DNA of 64,000 bases from Zobellia amurskyensis (GTDB lineage: Bacteria; Bacteroidota; Bacteroidia; Flavobacteriales; Flavobacteriaceae). The translations under genes were made by a program, and so were the position numbers. Below the pieces are notes generated by a model that did no database searches, was not told where the DNA came from, and saw only the letters and a program-made list of their open reading frames with translations. Numbering within the stretch: the stretch's first letter is position 1; each line of letters begins with the position of its first letter. Positions 35,963 through 45,413 of the stretch are shown one piece after another. The stretch is from NCBI RefSeq assembly GCF_009725985.1, contig NZ_RCNR01000007.1, forward strand, positions 120,658 to 184,657, given 5' to 3'.

Positions 35963-37546
35963 TTAGATTAAAGGCAATTTTATATAGAAAGTACTTCCCT
36001 TTCCTTTTTCACTTTCTGCGTAAACTTCACCTTGGTGATCATCTACTATTTTTTTCACATAAGCCAATCCGAGTCCATGCCCTTTAACATTATGCAAATC
36101 TCCCGTGTGCTCACGGTAGAATTTTTCAAATACTTTTTTGACCACGGCTTTACTCATTCCAGCACCTTGATCTTTAATTTCTATTACAATATAATTTTTT
36201 GCGACTTCGGTAAATATATCTATCCTTGGCGCCTTTTCTGAATACTTTATAGCATTATCAAGGATATTTACGATTACGTTCGTAAAGTGCATTTCACTTG
36301 CCAGAACCTCTGTTCTTTTTGCATTTAAATGCGTTTCAACATATCCGCCTCGATCATCTACAATAAGTTCAACATGAGCTATTGCATCTTCTATTATGTC
36401 GTGTACATCTACCCTATCCTTACTAATATCTAACTGGTTCTTTTCCAATTTGGATATACGCAACACATTTTCTACTTGAGCATGCATCCTTTTATTCTCC
36501 TCACGAATCATTGTTAGATACCGTTCCACCTTTTCCTGATCTCCTATTATTTTTGGGTTCCGAATAGCTTCTACAGCAAGGTTAATGGTCGCAATAGGTG
36601 TTTTGAACTCATGCGTCATGTTATTAATAAAGTCAGATTTTATTTCTGAAATCTGTTTTTGACGTATAAGTTGATAAATTGCTCCAGAATAGGCTATTAC
36701 AATAACCAAGGTAAAAAGTAGCGACAAAAGCGCCATTTTTATGATTGACTGAATCAAAAACTTCTTTTTCTTTGGAAAAGCAATTAACAAAGAAAAGTTA
36801 CTTGCCCCTTCGCTATCCTTAAAAATAGGAGTTTCATAGAGCATGTCTTTAGCAAATTTGAATTTCCTAGACTTTACTTTCGTAGGAAGCCCCCTGCTAT
36901 ACACCCCATATTCATAATCAATATTAAGGTTCCTGTTTTTCAGCTCACGATTAAGAAGCAGTTTAATTTCTTGATTAGAAACTCTTTTATGAATTGGCAC
37001 TTGTTTGGCATATTCACTAAAAACATCTTCAAACTGGGCTTTCTCTATAGAAGATAGTCCACCAATTTTTTCAAGTTTTTGTACTGCATTAAGCTTATAC
37101 TCTTTACCATCCAACCCAAAGTCTTCCTTAAAGATTGTTTTGGTTCGTTTGCTCGTATAACCCTTAATCGTTGTCATGGTATCACTACCAGTACCATTAT
37201 CAAAGAACGTAGATGCTATATTATAATCTTCTTCTAATATACCGTGGGAATAAAACCGAATCTCGTTGGAGTTTATATCACGATCTATAAAAAAGATATT
37301 TCTTAAGTGAGAACTTTTAGGCTCACCCACACTATCTTTTATGTCGATGTAACGTTCAAAATAATCCTTTGTTTCCCGCTCCTCTATCTTATCCGATACT
37401 TCGTTCAATACTTCGGATACCGTGTTAGAAAACTGTTCTTCCTTGTCTTCCACGGACTGCTTTATCCACAAGAACTGAACAGAAATAATTCCTATCAGGG
37501 AGAGACTCATCAACGCCACCAAAAGGATAAATAACCTCTTATTCAT
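35963..37546 (-). CDS. Membrane sensor histidine kinase (RprX-like)
   Basis: 527 residues. Two membrane helices (about 7-28 and 270-295) flank a roughly 240-residue periplasmic sensor region. The cytoplasmic part has HisKA with NNMTHEFKTPIATI (phospho-His312), then HATPase_c with N-box ILDNAIKYS, G1 KDQGAGMS and G2 KGHGLGLAYVKKI. It phosphorylates the response regulator just downstream. The promoter is marked by an exact -7 element before the ATG. Homologues in Bacteroidota are commonly paired in this order. Confidence 0.94.
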   Translation of the reverse strand: MNKRLFILLVALMSLSLIGIISVQFLWIKQSVEDKEEQFSNTVSEVLNEVSDKIEERETKDYFERYIDIKDSVGEPKSSHLRNIFFIDRDINSNEIRFYSHGILEEDYNIASTFFDNGTGSDTMTTIKGYTSKRTKTIFKEDFGLDGKEYKLNAVQKLEKIGGLSSIEKAQFEDVFSEYAKQVPIHKRVSNQEIKLLLNRELKNRNLNIDYEYGVYSRGLPTKVKSRKFKFAKDMLYETPIFKDSEGASNFSLLIAFPKKKKFLIQSIIKMALLSLLFTLVIVIAYSGAIYQLIRQKQISEIKSDFINNMTHEFKTPIATINLAVEAIRNPKIIGDQEKVERYLTMIREENKRMHAQVENVLRISKLEKNQLDISKDRVDVHDIIEDAIAHVELIVDDRGGYVETHLNAKRTEVLASEMHFTNVIVNILDNAIKYSEKAPRIDIFTEVAKNYIVIEIKDQGAGMSKAVVKKVFEKFYREHTGDLHNVKGHGLGLAYVKKIVDDHQGEVYAESEKGKGSTFYIKLPLI

Positions 37547-37553
37547 TTAAAAG

Positions 37554-37561
37554 CAAAATTA
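37554..37561 (-). promoter_or_regulatory. -7 element (TAATTTTG) of the RprX/RprY-like operon
   Basis: Complement of CAAAATTA at 37554-37561, an exact TAnnTTTG, 7 bp before the ATG at 37546. The leader would be only a few nucleotides. No -33 partner was seen. Confidence 0.4.
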
Positions 37562-37629
37562 AAGATTTAACAACTAGCAGATAGTAGGTTTAACCAAACC
37601 TTAACAAAAATGTTAAAACTGCGTGAAGC

Positions 37630-38217
37630 CTATATTTTATTAAGTAAATCGCGATGAATATCTAGGACTTGAACCTTGGTTTGTTCGATTTTCTCGTTTT
37701 GGATAACATAGTCCGAAGCCTCTATTTTTTTGTCATCGCTTAGCTGGTTTTTCATTCTTGCTTCTATGCTCTCAAACGTACTTGACGTATCTCTTTTCAT
37801 TACCCGGTCAATTCTAGTTTCCTTAGGAGCAGTCACCAAAATAATACAATCATAAAAGTCTTGCGACCCTATTTCAAAGATAATAGCCGCTTCTTGAATT
37901 ACATAATCAGCACTTTGTTCTTTGCTCCATTCCAAAAAGTCTTTGCGAACTGCAGGATGAACTATTGCATTCAAACTTGCCAAAAGCTCTTTATTATTGA
38001 ATACCTGCTTTGACACATACCCCCTATCCAATCTACTATTTTTGTAGGCATCTTCACCAAGAAGTTCTTTTATTTCCAAAATTAATTCCGGTGACTTTTG
38101 CATCAAGTTTTTGGCTCGATCGTCCGAATTATAAACCGGAACCCCCAAATCTTGAAACATTTTAGCGACAGTGGTCTTACCACTACCTATACCTCCGGTT
38201 AAGCCTACAACTATCAT
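37630..38217 (-). CDS. coaE: Dephospho-CoA kinase
   Basis: Last step of coenzyme A synthesis, phosphorylating the ribose 3'-OH of dephospho-CoA. 195 residues, normal length. P-loop GGIGSGKT (8-15), DLGVPVYNSDDRAKNL, VSKQVF, NAIVHPAVRKDFLEW and the LID-type RVMKRD are present. The start overlaps the end of the YbbR-protein gene by 4 nt, so the two are translationally coupled. coaBC of the same pathway is 6 kb away on the same strand. Confidence 0.96.
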   Translation of the reverse strand: MIVVGLTGGIGSGKTTVAKMFQDLGVPVYNSDDRAKNLMQKSPELILEIKELLGEDAYKNSRLDRGYVSKQVFNNKELLASLNAIVHPAVRKDFLEWSKEQSADYVIQEAAIIFEIGSQDFYDCIILVTAPKETRIDRVMKRDTSSTFESIEARMKNQLSDDKKIEASDYVIQNEKIEQTKVQVLDIHRDLLNKI

Positions 38218-39182
38218 TTTTTGTTCAATATGTATTCTACACTGCTCTGTTGTAATTTTACACTATGCAGGCCACTTGGTTTTTTTCTTAATTCTAATTC
38301 CAAGACATCCGTATTACCATCTTTCAATTGCCCATAGTCTGCAATAACCTCAAAATCTGAAACTTCCAGCTTCTTTAGTCGATCCAATTTGGCCTTACAC
38401 ACTACACCCACTTTATCTGGAAATGTTTTTACATCAATACCGTTCGGAAAATGAACCGTCTTTATGGTCACTTCAAACACCTTCTCGGAAAAACGAGCAA
38501 TTTTTGCCGCAAGCTCCACTTCACTGGCCGAGTACATGGTATTTTTAAGTTCTTTGGGTTTAAAAATTTCAACAGTTTCAGAAAAGTTCGTATCCAAATC
38601 AGGTAGCTTCATTTTATTGGTTCGCACCTTTTCAATACTGTCAATTTCCTTGGAAGGTCCCGTAATGGTAATAGAGTCTGGCTGCACCTCCATTTTTCCG
38701 TCCAACAAATAGTTCCTTGCCATATTTACCTCTACATTGGGTATTACCGGCACTTTCTTAGAAATGACCGCCAACATACCCACAAAAAGGGTATCTGTTT
38801 CAATATCCACTAATGACATAGAGGCACTCAATTGTCTTTCTACTTGTTTTCTATATACTTTTTGGGGAATATAAAATATAGAGTCTTTTTGTTTGGCATC
38901 AGCAAGATCAATAGCTATTTTGGCATGCCTAAAATTAAAGCCTAGAAACTGAAATCCACCGGCCTTGAGCTTAACTTTCAGCTCATTATCTGTGGCTCCT
39001 TTAAACAAATAGCCCTCAGGAACGTTCACGTATTCCAAATCAAAATTTGCTGTACTCACATAACTCCGGGAAAGGTTATTGATGAGCCATATTAAGGTTG
39101 AAAAAAATAAAAACACTAAAAATATTTTTACTTTTCTCTTCTTAAGTGCCTTTTTTATAAAATCTACTACCTTGTTTATCAA
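38214..39182 (-). CDS. YbbR-like (CdaR-family) membrane-anchored protein
   Basis: 322 residues. One N-terminal membrane helix (about 18-37) follows a basic stretch, and the rest is extracytoplasmic with tandem YbbR-type beta domains. The recurring pattern is visible around LEYVNVPEGYLF and DSITITGPSKEIDSIEKVRT. In Firmicutes YbbR/CdaR modulates the diadenylate cyclase CdaA; no cyclase gene is in this window, so that role is unproven here. Coupled to coaE downstream and abutting the glycosyltransferase gene upstream. Confidence 0.88.
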   Translation of the reverse strand: MINKVVDFIKKALKKRKVKIFLVFLFFSTLIWLINNLSRSYVSTANFDLEYVNVPEGYLFKGATDNELKVKLKAGGFQFLGFNFRHAKIAIDLADAKQKDSIFYIPQKVYRKQVERQLSASMSLVDIETDTLFVGMLAVISKKVPVIPNVEVNMARNYLLDGKMEVQPDSITITGPSKEIDSIEKVRTNKMKLPDLDTNFSETVEIFKPKELKNTMYSASEVELAAKIARFSEKVFEVTIKTVHFPNGIDVKTFPDKVGVVCKAKLDRLKKLEVSDFEVIADYGQLKDGNTDVLELELRKKPSGLHSVKLQQSSVEYILNKK

Positions 39183-40184
39183 TTATTTGAAAAATAAATG
39201 TGGAAACAATGTTTCCGGTTCCTTTTTGCTAAAGTTAAGGAAGATGGTGGATTTTAAAAAACCATATCCATATCCTATAAATTGAATGCTTACGGCAACT
39301 AGAGAAAGTAGCGCCACCGCCAAATTTCTATTCTTTAAAAACGAATCTATAAAAATGAGCGAAAAATAAACACCATATAAATAGATAGGCAAGCTAATAC
39401 CTATTGCCATCAACACAAGTGACGCTATAAACCCCAGACAAAATAATGTTGGAAACCAATAGGTCATTTTTGCGGTTCCCGGGTGCCACTTATTCAGAAT
39501 TGGACGGACACTACCAAATTTCTTCACCTGTATAAAAAACTTATTCCAATCTATACGCCTTTTGTGATATACAAAAGCCTCCGGTATCAACTTTGTATCA
39601 TACCCATTGTTCCATATACGAAACGTAAAATCCGGGTCTTCGCCTGGGTGAATTTTACCAAACCCTCCCACAGTTTCAAATGCTGTTTTAGAGATTCCCA
39701 TATTAAAACTTCGTGGCTGAAACTTGTCCAATGCTTTTTTATTCCCACGAATACCTCCCGTAGTAAGCACTGAGGTCATTGCATAGTTAATTGCCTTTTG
39801 TAAAAGTCCAAAAGATTCATGAGCTCCATCCGGCCCTCCAAAACAATGAACAAATTCCTTTTTTAAAGCACTGAAAACCGCATCTAAATACTGCGGCGGA
39901 ATCATACAATCAGAATCTACAATAATAAAGTAATTACCCTTGGCACGGGCCATACCGTAATTTCTTGAATCACCTGGTCCTGAATTAGGTTTTTTGTAAT
40001 ATGAAATTGAAAGCCTGTTCCTATACTTCTCCACAACTTCCTCCGAAGAAAGTGTTGAACCATCCTCCACAATCAGCACCTCAAAATCCTCCGAGTACGT
40101 CTGCTGCGTTAGGCTTTCCAACAGCTCCGTTATTTCATCGGGTCTATTGTAAACAGGGACTATAAATGAAAAAGATAAATCCAT
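39183..40184 (-). CDS. Family 2 glycosyltransferase, membrane-associated
   Basis: 333 residues. The GT-A fold opens with FSFIVPVYNRPDEITELL, the nucleotide-sugar DxD-type motif is YFIIVDSDCMIPP (DSD), and the acceptor region has GEDPDFTFRIW (GxDxD/ED motif). Two or three C-terminal hydrophobic helices (about 235-315) anchor it to the membrane. Donor and acceptor are unknown; a polysaccharide or lipid-linked glycan role is inferred. It abuts the YbbR gene and ends an apparent three-gene unit. Confidence 0.9.
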   Translation of the reverse strand: MDLSFSFIVPVYNRPDEITELLESLTQQTYSEDFEVLIVEDGSTLSSEEVVEKYRNRLSISYYKKPNSGPGDSRNYGMARAKGNYFIIVDSDCMIPPQYLDAVFSALKKEFVHCFGGPDGAHESFGLLQKAINYAMTSVLTTGGIRGNKKALDKFQPRSFNMGISKTAFETVGGFGKIHPGEDPDFTFRIWNNGYDTKLIPEAFVYHKRRIDWNKFFIQVKKFGSVRPILNKWHPGTAKMTYWFPTLFCLGFIASLVLMAIGISLPIYLYGVYFSLIFIDSFLKNRNLAVALLSLVAVSIQFIGYGYGFLKSTIFLNFSKKEPETLFPHLFFK

Positions 40185-40208
40185 GAGCTTTTATACGGAA
40201 ATTCTAAA

Positions 40209-40246
40209 GGCATTTTACATTACTCCTATTCATAATGTAAAATGCC
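40209..40246 (-). terminator. Strong hairpin downstream of fabI
   Basis: A 14-bp perfect stem (40209-40222 with 40233-40246, outer arms GGCATTTTAC / GTAAAATGCC) with a 10-nt loop. Read on the minus strand only a short TTT follows, so termination may be partial. It separates fabI from the glycosyltransferase gene. Confidence 0.65.
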
Positions 40247-40302
40247 CAAAATATATGCCGAAATCAAATACTTCGCCAGAATTCAATCTATCAAAAAGTA
40301 TT

Positions 40303-41118
40303 TTACTCTTCGGTAAAGCGTTCTATAACCTCTTGGCTAACACCTGTGTTGGAGAAACCACCGTCATGAAACAAGTTTTGCATTGTAACTTTTTTAGTAA
40401 GATCGGAGAAAAGAGTTACGGTATAATCCGCACACTCCAATGCCGTTGCATTTCCTAAAGGCGACATTTTCTCAGCATAGCTAATAAAACCGCCAAAACC
40501 TTTAACGCCTTGCCCAGCAGTAGTTGGTGTAGGAGACTGTGATATTGTATTTACACGAACATTTTTTTCCTTTCCAAAGAAGTATCCGAAGCTACGTGCT
40601 ACAGACTCTAAATACGCTTTATTGTCCGCCATATCATTGTAATCAGGAAAAACACGTTGTGCTGCCATATAGGTCAAAGCAACAATGCTTCCCCATTCCT
40701 GCATGGCATCTGCTTTGTATAGGCTCTGCAATACTTTATGAAAAGATAAAGCAGAAACATCCCACCCTTTAGCAGTAAAGTCATATTTTTCATCAGTATA
40801 AGAACGACCTTTTCTAACGTTAACGGACATACCGATAGCATGCAATACAAAATCGATTTTTCCGCCAAGAATCTCTACAGACTGGGCTACCAAGTTTGCT
40901 AAATCTTCTTCGCTAGTTGCATCGGCAGGAATAACCTGAGAACCTGTTTTTTCAGCCAAATCTTTGATTTGTCCCAAACGCATGGCCACAGGTGCATTGG
41001 TCAAAACAAAAGTACCGCCTTCTTCATGAATGCGCTCTGCTGTTTTCCATGCTATTGAATTTTCATCCAAAGCTCCAAAAATAATTCCTCTCTTACCTTT
41101 TAATAAATTATACGACAT
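40303..41118 (-). CDS. fabI: Enoyl-[acyl-carrier-protein] reductase
   Basis: NADH-dependent last step of each fatty-acid elongation cycle. 271 residues with the FabI-type divergent SDR fold: GKRGIIFGALDENSIAW (nucleotide site), VLHAIGMS, and ALTYMAAQRVFPDYNDMADNKAYLES, in which Tyr and Lys are the catalytic pair, plus the substrate-loop stretch near FGGFISYAEKMSPLGN. Preceded by a good -7 element, followed by a strong hairpin; probably monocistronic. This is the classical target of triclosan-type inhibitors. Confidence 0.96.
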   Translation of the reverse strand: MSYNLLKGKRGIIFGALDENSIAWKTAERIHEEGGTFVLTNAPVAMRLGQIKDLAEKTGSQVIPADATSEEDLANLVAQSVEILGGKIDFVLHAIGMSVNVRKGRSYTDEKYDFTAKGWDVSALSFHKVLQSLYKADAMQEWGSIVALTYMAAQRVFPDYNDMADNKAYLESVARSFGYFFGKEKNVRVNTISQSPTPTTAGQGVKGFGGFISYAEKMSPLGNATALECADYTVTLFSDLTKKVTMQNLFHDGGFSNTGVSQEVIERFTEE

Positions 41119-41151
41119 TGTGTTAGATTCTGTTGGTTGTTCTTAAAGCTT

Positions 41152-41159
41152 CAAAGATA
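41152..41159 (-). promoter_or_regulatory. -7 element (TATCTTTG) of fabI
   Basis: Complement of CAAAGATA at 41152-41159, an exact TAnnTTTG, 33 bp before the fabI ATG. A TTTG (complement of 41176-41179) lies 16 bp upstream, slightly closer than usual. Confidence 0.5.
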
Positions 41160-41271
41160 TTTAAAAAGTTGGCAACAAATAGTTGCCTTGTGAAGAAAAA
41201 CGCATTTATAAGTCCAAAATCGGCCTTAAAATGGAAATATAACCTCTAGTTGCATGCACCAAGCTAAATTT

Positions 41272-42924
41272 CTAATTTAAAAGCTGTCTAGCATGAGCCA
41301 TAGCCGAATCAGATAGCTCCTTACCTCCCAACATTTCCGCCAACTCCACTACCCTTTCCTCACTACTTAATTGTTTCATGTTCGTTTTAGTAACCGCACC
41401 TTCTTCCTGTTTATATACCTTAAAATGATGGTCACCTTTTGAAGCTACCTGAGGTAAGTGTGTAATAGAGAACACCTGCATGCTCTTGCTCATTGCCTGC
41501 ATAATATCACCCATTTTACCAGAAATCTCGCCAGAAACCCCAGTATCGATCTCATCGAACATGATGGTAGGCAAGTTTTCATATTTGGCCAAGATTGATT
41601 TGATAGTAAGCATAATTCTGGAAAGCTCCCCTCCTGAAGCTACTTTCTTCAACTCCCCATAATCGCCTCCTTTATTGGCTGAAAAAAGAAAGGTGAGTCC
41701 GTCTGCGCCATTCACTTTAAAATCATTTGCCTTAAAAAGTTCTATTTTAAAAGTAGCACTAGGCATACCCAATGCTTTTAAAGAATCTTCTAATTGCTTT
41801 TTAAGGTCAGGCACTACTTTTTTTCGCTTGGCAGTCAAAACATCTGCAGCCTGTTGTAAAGCGACTTTCTGCACTGCAAGTTCTTTTTCTTTTCGCTCTA
41901 TATCTGCCTCTAAATTTTCGGTGACATTTACTTTTTCAGAAAGCTCTTCCCTAATTTGAAGTAATTCTGAAACTTCTTGAACACCATGTTTTTTCTGTAA
42001 ATCATAAAGCTGTTGTAGCTTGGTATTGATTTCTTCCAATAACTGGGGATTTGCTTCAGTTCCTTCTTGGTAATTCTGAAGTTCAGAAGCTATATCATCT
42101 ACTTCAATAAAGACTGATTGTATGCGCTGGTTCAAATCGGCATATTGACTACCAAAACCGGATAACCTATTAGCTACTTGCTTTAACTCGGTAAGCAAAC
42201 TTACAATTCCTACCTGCTCATCATTAAGAAGTTGATGTCCCGAAGAAATCAGCTCTAAAATATTCTCTACATTGTTCAGCTGCTCATACTGCTCTTCCAA
42301 CTCTTCTTGTACACCTAATTTCAAAGGAGCGGCTTGAAGCTCTTCTAACAAGAAACTATTATAGTCATGTTCCTTATTCGCTTCCTTTTGAAAATCAATT
42401 AGTTCCAACAACTCTTTTGAAGTTGCTTTGTATAAACGAAGTTTTGAAGCGTAGTCCGCCAATTGGGTTTTGTTATCCGCTAGGGCATCTATAACCTTCA
42501 GCTGAAAATCATTATCCGTTAACTGTAATGTTTGGTGTTGAGAATGCACATCTATAAGACCACTACCCAAGCGAGTTAGAATATCTAAAGTAACAGGTGA
42601 ATCATTGATAAAAGCTCGAGATTTTCCACTGGGTTGAATCTCTCTTCTTATGATAGTTCTATCTTCATAATCCAAATCATTATCCTTAAAGAAAGGCTTC
42701 AAATTATATGTATCAATCTGAAATTCAGCTTCTATGACACATTTTTTATCCTTATCTCTTAAAGAGGATAAATCGGCACGTTTACCCAAAACTAGGGACA
42801 AACCACCTAACAAAATAGACTTTCCTGCACCAGTTTCACCCGTAATACAGGTAAACCCATTAGTGAAGGCTACATTGAGGTTATCTATTAATGCGTAATT
42901 TTTTATGGAAAGATGTACAAGCAC
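41272..42924 (-). CDS. recN: DNA repair protein RecN
   Basis: SMC-like ATPase of double-strand-break repair. 550 residues: the N-terminal Walker A GETGAGKS, the following LSLVLGKRAD, a long central antiparallel coiled coil (about 155-370), then the C-terminal signature VASGGELSRIMLTIKS, Walker B TIMFDEIDTGVSGE and SITHLPQVASKGDHHFKV. It lies downstream of coaBC and the DUF4835 gene in the order usual for Bacteroidota. Confidence 0.96.
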   Translation of the reverse strand: MLVHLSIKNYALIDNLNVAFTNGFTCITGETGAGKSILLGGLSLVLGKRADLSSLRDKDKKCVIEAEFQIDTYNLKPFFKDNDLDYEDRTIIRREIQPSGKSRAFINDSPVTLDILTRLGSGLIDVHSQHQTLQLTDNDFQLKVIDALADNKTQLADYASKLRLYKATSKELLELIDFQKEANKEHDYNSFLLEELQAAPLKLGVQEELEEQYEQLNNVENILELISSGHQLLNDEQVGIVSLLTELKQVANRLSGFGSQYADLNQRIQSVFIEVDDIASELQNYQEGTEANPQLLEEINTKLQQLYDLQKKHGVQEVSELLQIREELSEKVNVTENLEADIERKEKELAVQKVALQQAADVLTAKRKKVVPDLKKQLEDSLKALGMPSATFKIELFKANDFKVNGADGLTFLFSANKGGDYGELKKVASGGELSRIMLTIKSILAKYENLPTIMFDEIDTGVSGEISGKMGDIMQAMSKSMQVFSITHLPQVASKGDHHFKVYKQEEGAVTKTNMKQLSSEERVVELAEMLGGKELSDSAMAHARQLLN

Positions 42925-42979
42925 AGTTTTCTATTCGATTTGTGCTGTAAAGATAAATGATAATTTGGTACTGAAAGAA

Positions 42980-43867
42980 CTAGTACTTAATATCGTTCCA
43001 AGTACTGGAATATAAGGGAGCAATACTGTTTAAAGTCTCCTTTAATTGAACAATATCTACTTTTGGCCCGTCTGAAAAGATGTTTTGAATCTCATCTGAC
43101 TTAGCATCAAAGAAAGTCTGAATCAAAAATGCGTTAGGTCTACGCTTTATCATCGTTTCAAAAAGCTTCATGGTACCGGCAATAACTTGTTTACCCGTAC
43201 TATTGTTATCCCCAAGAATATCAAGACCCTTGCGATGATAATTATACATGGCTATCCGGTATTCGCGATAGGTATTGGACAAAAGATTGTCTACCAACTC
43301 AAACCTGCTACGATCACTATTCTGGTCCCAACCTGCATAATTACTACTTTGTGCCTGTGTTGTAATTTGTTGTGCCTTTCTAAAATACTCCGTGCCGCCC
43401 TCTAAGGAAAAAGTGTCCGCATCAAGACCTAACATGGTATACACATAAAACGCAACTACACTTACCAAATTGGATTCAAAAACATTCTCATTGAATACCA
43501 ACGGTTGAAATTCAATATATTCAAAATTGAGTTGATTGTCTTTATAATTAAAAATAGGAGTTTCGTAGGATGTATTAAAAACGGGGCGCGAAGACTGAAT
43601 TTGAATATTACCTTCAAAACGATTAGACTCGTAATTGGTAATTGTAATAAACATCTGGCTGCTTATACGCTCATTTTCCTTGAACGTACGATTCGTCCAC
43701 TTATTCTTATTAATGAAATCATTTAATGAACGCTCTAAGGTTTTAAATATCTGCTGATTAGTTTGTGAAACTTGATCTGCATTTATAGTAACCACACAAT
43801 TCATTTCCTGCGCCGATACGGACACCATAAAAAATGAAAAAACAAGTATAAGAATGAAGTTACGCAT
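42980..43867 (-). CDS. DUF4835 family protein (PorD-like)
   Basis: 295 residues with a signal peptide (FILILVFSFFMVSVSAQ) and no lipobox. The mature part has the family pattern EMNCVVTINADQVSQTNQQIFKTLERSL and KWTNRTF, with helix-rich C-terminal segments. DUF4835 members include PorD of Porphyromonas, which is linked to type IX secretion; that function is known for the family and inferred here. The start overlaps the end of coaBC by 8 nt, so the two are translationally coupled in the same order as in other Bacteroidota. Confidence 0.88.
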   Translation of the reverse strand: MRNFILILVFSFFMVSVSAQEMNCVVTINADQVSQTNQQIFKTLERSLNDFINKNKWTNRTFKENERISSQMFITITNYESNRFEGNIQIQSSRPVFNTSYETPIFNYKDNQLNFEYIEFQPLVFNENVFESNLVSVVAFYVYTMLGLDADTFSLEGGTEYFRKAQQITTQAQSSNYAGWDQNSDRSRFELVDNLLSNTYREYRIAMYNYHRKGLDILGDNNSTGKQVIAGTMKLFETMIKRRPNAFLIQTFFDAKSDEIQNIFSDGPKVDIVQLKETLNSIAPLYSSTWNDIKY

Positions 43868-45065
43868 GGTATCTGTTCAAGATTTCGTCAAAAATGTCTT
43901 TGGCCACCTCTGCCTTTGTCTTTAGTTCAAACGGCTTAATTGAGGAATTCTTATCTATAAATGTAATTTTGTTGGTTGGTTTTCCAAAACCAGCTCCTTT
44001 ATCATTCAAAGAGTTAAGAACAATAGCGTCTAAATTTTTCTTCTTTAGCTTAATTTTGGCATTTTCGAGTTCGTTTTCCGTCTCTAGAGCAAAACCGACT
44101 AAAAACTGATTTTCTTTCTGATCACCCAGTGAGAGCAAAATATCTTTGGTCTTCACCAATTCAATCGAAAATTCAGCTTCTTTCTTCTTTATCTTTTGAT
44201 CTGCCACCGTTTTTGGCCTATAATCCGCTACTGCTGCGGCACAAATGGCAATATCTATATGTTTATAATGCGAATGAACCTCATTGTACATTTCTTCAGC
44301 AGAGGTTACTTTTCTTAAATCGATAAGATCATGGGAAACGGAAAAATGAGATGGCCCAGAAACTAAAGTTACCTGTGCACCCAAATTTGCAGCTACTTTA
44401 GCCAATTCATACCCCATTTGACCTGAAGCATGATTTCCTATAAAACGAACGGGATCTATAGCTTCATAGGTTGGACCAGCGGTAATCAATACTTTTTTTC
44501 CACTAAGTGGAAGCCCTTTTTGCAAATAGTCCTTAATAAACCTAACAATGTCTTCGGGTTCCGCCATGCGCCCCTCTCCATGCAGACCACTTGCAAGTTC
44601 ACCGGAAGTAGCAGGAATCATTACATTCCCAAACGACTGTAATTTTTCAAAGGAGTTTTTAGAGGACGGATGCTTGTACATATCCAAATCCATTGCAGGA
44701 GCAAAGAAAACCGGGCACTTTGCTGATAAATAAGTTGCAAGCAACAAATTATCACATGTACCAGTGGCCATTTTAGATAACGTATTTGCCGTTGCCGGAG
44801 CAACTAACATTAAATCTGCCCACAGACCTAGCTCCACATGATTGTTCCATTCCGTCGTTCCCTCTTCCTCCTTTACAAATGAAGAAAGCACAGGGTTTTT
44901 AGAAAGAGTTGACAAGGTAAGTGGGGAAACAAAAGAGCTGGCGCTCTCCGTCAAAATAATTTTGACATTGGCGCCAGCTTTAATCAGTAAACGTACGAGA
45001 AAAGTAGTTTTATAAGCGGCAATCCCTCCGGTAATGCCTAAAAGGATGTTCTTTCCGCCTAACAT
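43860..45065 (-). CDS. coaBC: Bifunctional phosphopantothenoylcysteine decarboxylase / synthetase
   Basis: 401 residues combining CoaC (residues about 1-180) and CoaB (about 185-400), two consecutive steps of coenzyme A synthesis. CoaC has the FMN flavoprotein start GITGGIAAYKT, LVAPATANTLSKMATGTCDNLL and PAMDLDMYKHPSS. CoaB has VLITAGPTYEAIDPVRFIGNHASG, ICAAAVADYRP and the KTKDIL region. It sits between the omega-subunit gene (3-bp gap) and the DUF4835 gene (8-nt overlap). Confidence 0.97.
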   Translation of the reverse strand: MLGGKNILLGITGGIAAYKTTFLVRLLIKAGANVKIILTESASSFVSPLTLSTLSKNPVLSSFVKEEEGTTEWNNHVELGLWADLMLVAPATANTLSKMATGTCDNLLLATYLSAKCPVFFAPAMDLDMYKHPSSKNSFEKLQSFGNVMIPATSGELASGLHGEGRMAEPEDIVRFIKDYLQKGLPLSGKKVLITAGPTYEAIDPVRFIGNHASGQMGYELAKVAANLGAQVTLVSGPSHFSVSHDLIDLRKVTSAEEMYNEVHSHYKHIDIAICAAAVADYRPKTVADQKIKKKEAEFSIELVKTKDILLSLGDQKENQFLVGFALETENELENAKIKLKKKNLDAIVLNSLNDKGAGFGKPTNKITFIDKNSSIKPFELKTKAEVAKDIFDEILNRYHA

Positions 45066-45068
45066 ATA

Positions 45069-45401
45069 CTACTGGTCTTTCTCCGTATTCCTGTGATATA
45101 TCTTATCGTTCAACCACTCTTCAACTGCCAAAGCATGTGGCTTAGGCAATTTTTCGTAGAATTTAGATACCTCTATCTGCTCTTTATTCTCAAAAACCTC
45201 TTCAAGGCTGTCGCTATAAGTAGCAAACTCCTCTAATTTTTCCAGAAGTTCCTTTTTAATTTCGGAATTGATCTGTACTGCTCTTTTAGCTGCAATTGAA
45301 ATTGCCTCATAAATGTTATCCGTTGGACGGTCAAACTCATTTTTGTTGATCGTTACAGTGGAAACTGGAGCATTCGAATTCTTAAGATCGTTCATATTCA
45401 T
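45069..45401 (-). CDS. rpoZ: RNA polymerase omega subunit (Bacteroidota form)
   Basis: About 110 residues, helical, acidic. The block DNIYEAISIAAKRAVQINSEIKKELLEKLEEFATYSDSLEE, around residues 28-68, is the Bacteroidota RpoZ/omega-like domain with its helix spanning IYEAISIAAKRA. It helps RNA polymerase assembly. ATG 45401 is chosen; a second ATG two codons later (MNDLKNS) is equally possible, and an in-frame TTG two codons upstream is unlikely. Tightly packed between bamD (12-bp gap) and coaBC, the same cluster as elsewhere in the phylum. Confidence 0.85.
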   Translation of the reverse strand: MNMNDLKNSNAPVSTVTINKNEFDRPTDNIYEAISIAAKRAVQINSEIKKELLEKLEEFATYSDSLEEVFENKEQIEVSKFYEKLPKPHALAVEEWLNDKIYHRNTEKDQ

Positions 45402-45413
45402 AGTCAAACTAAT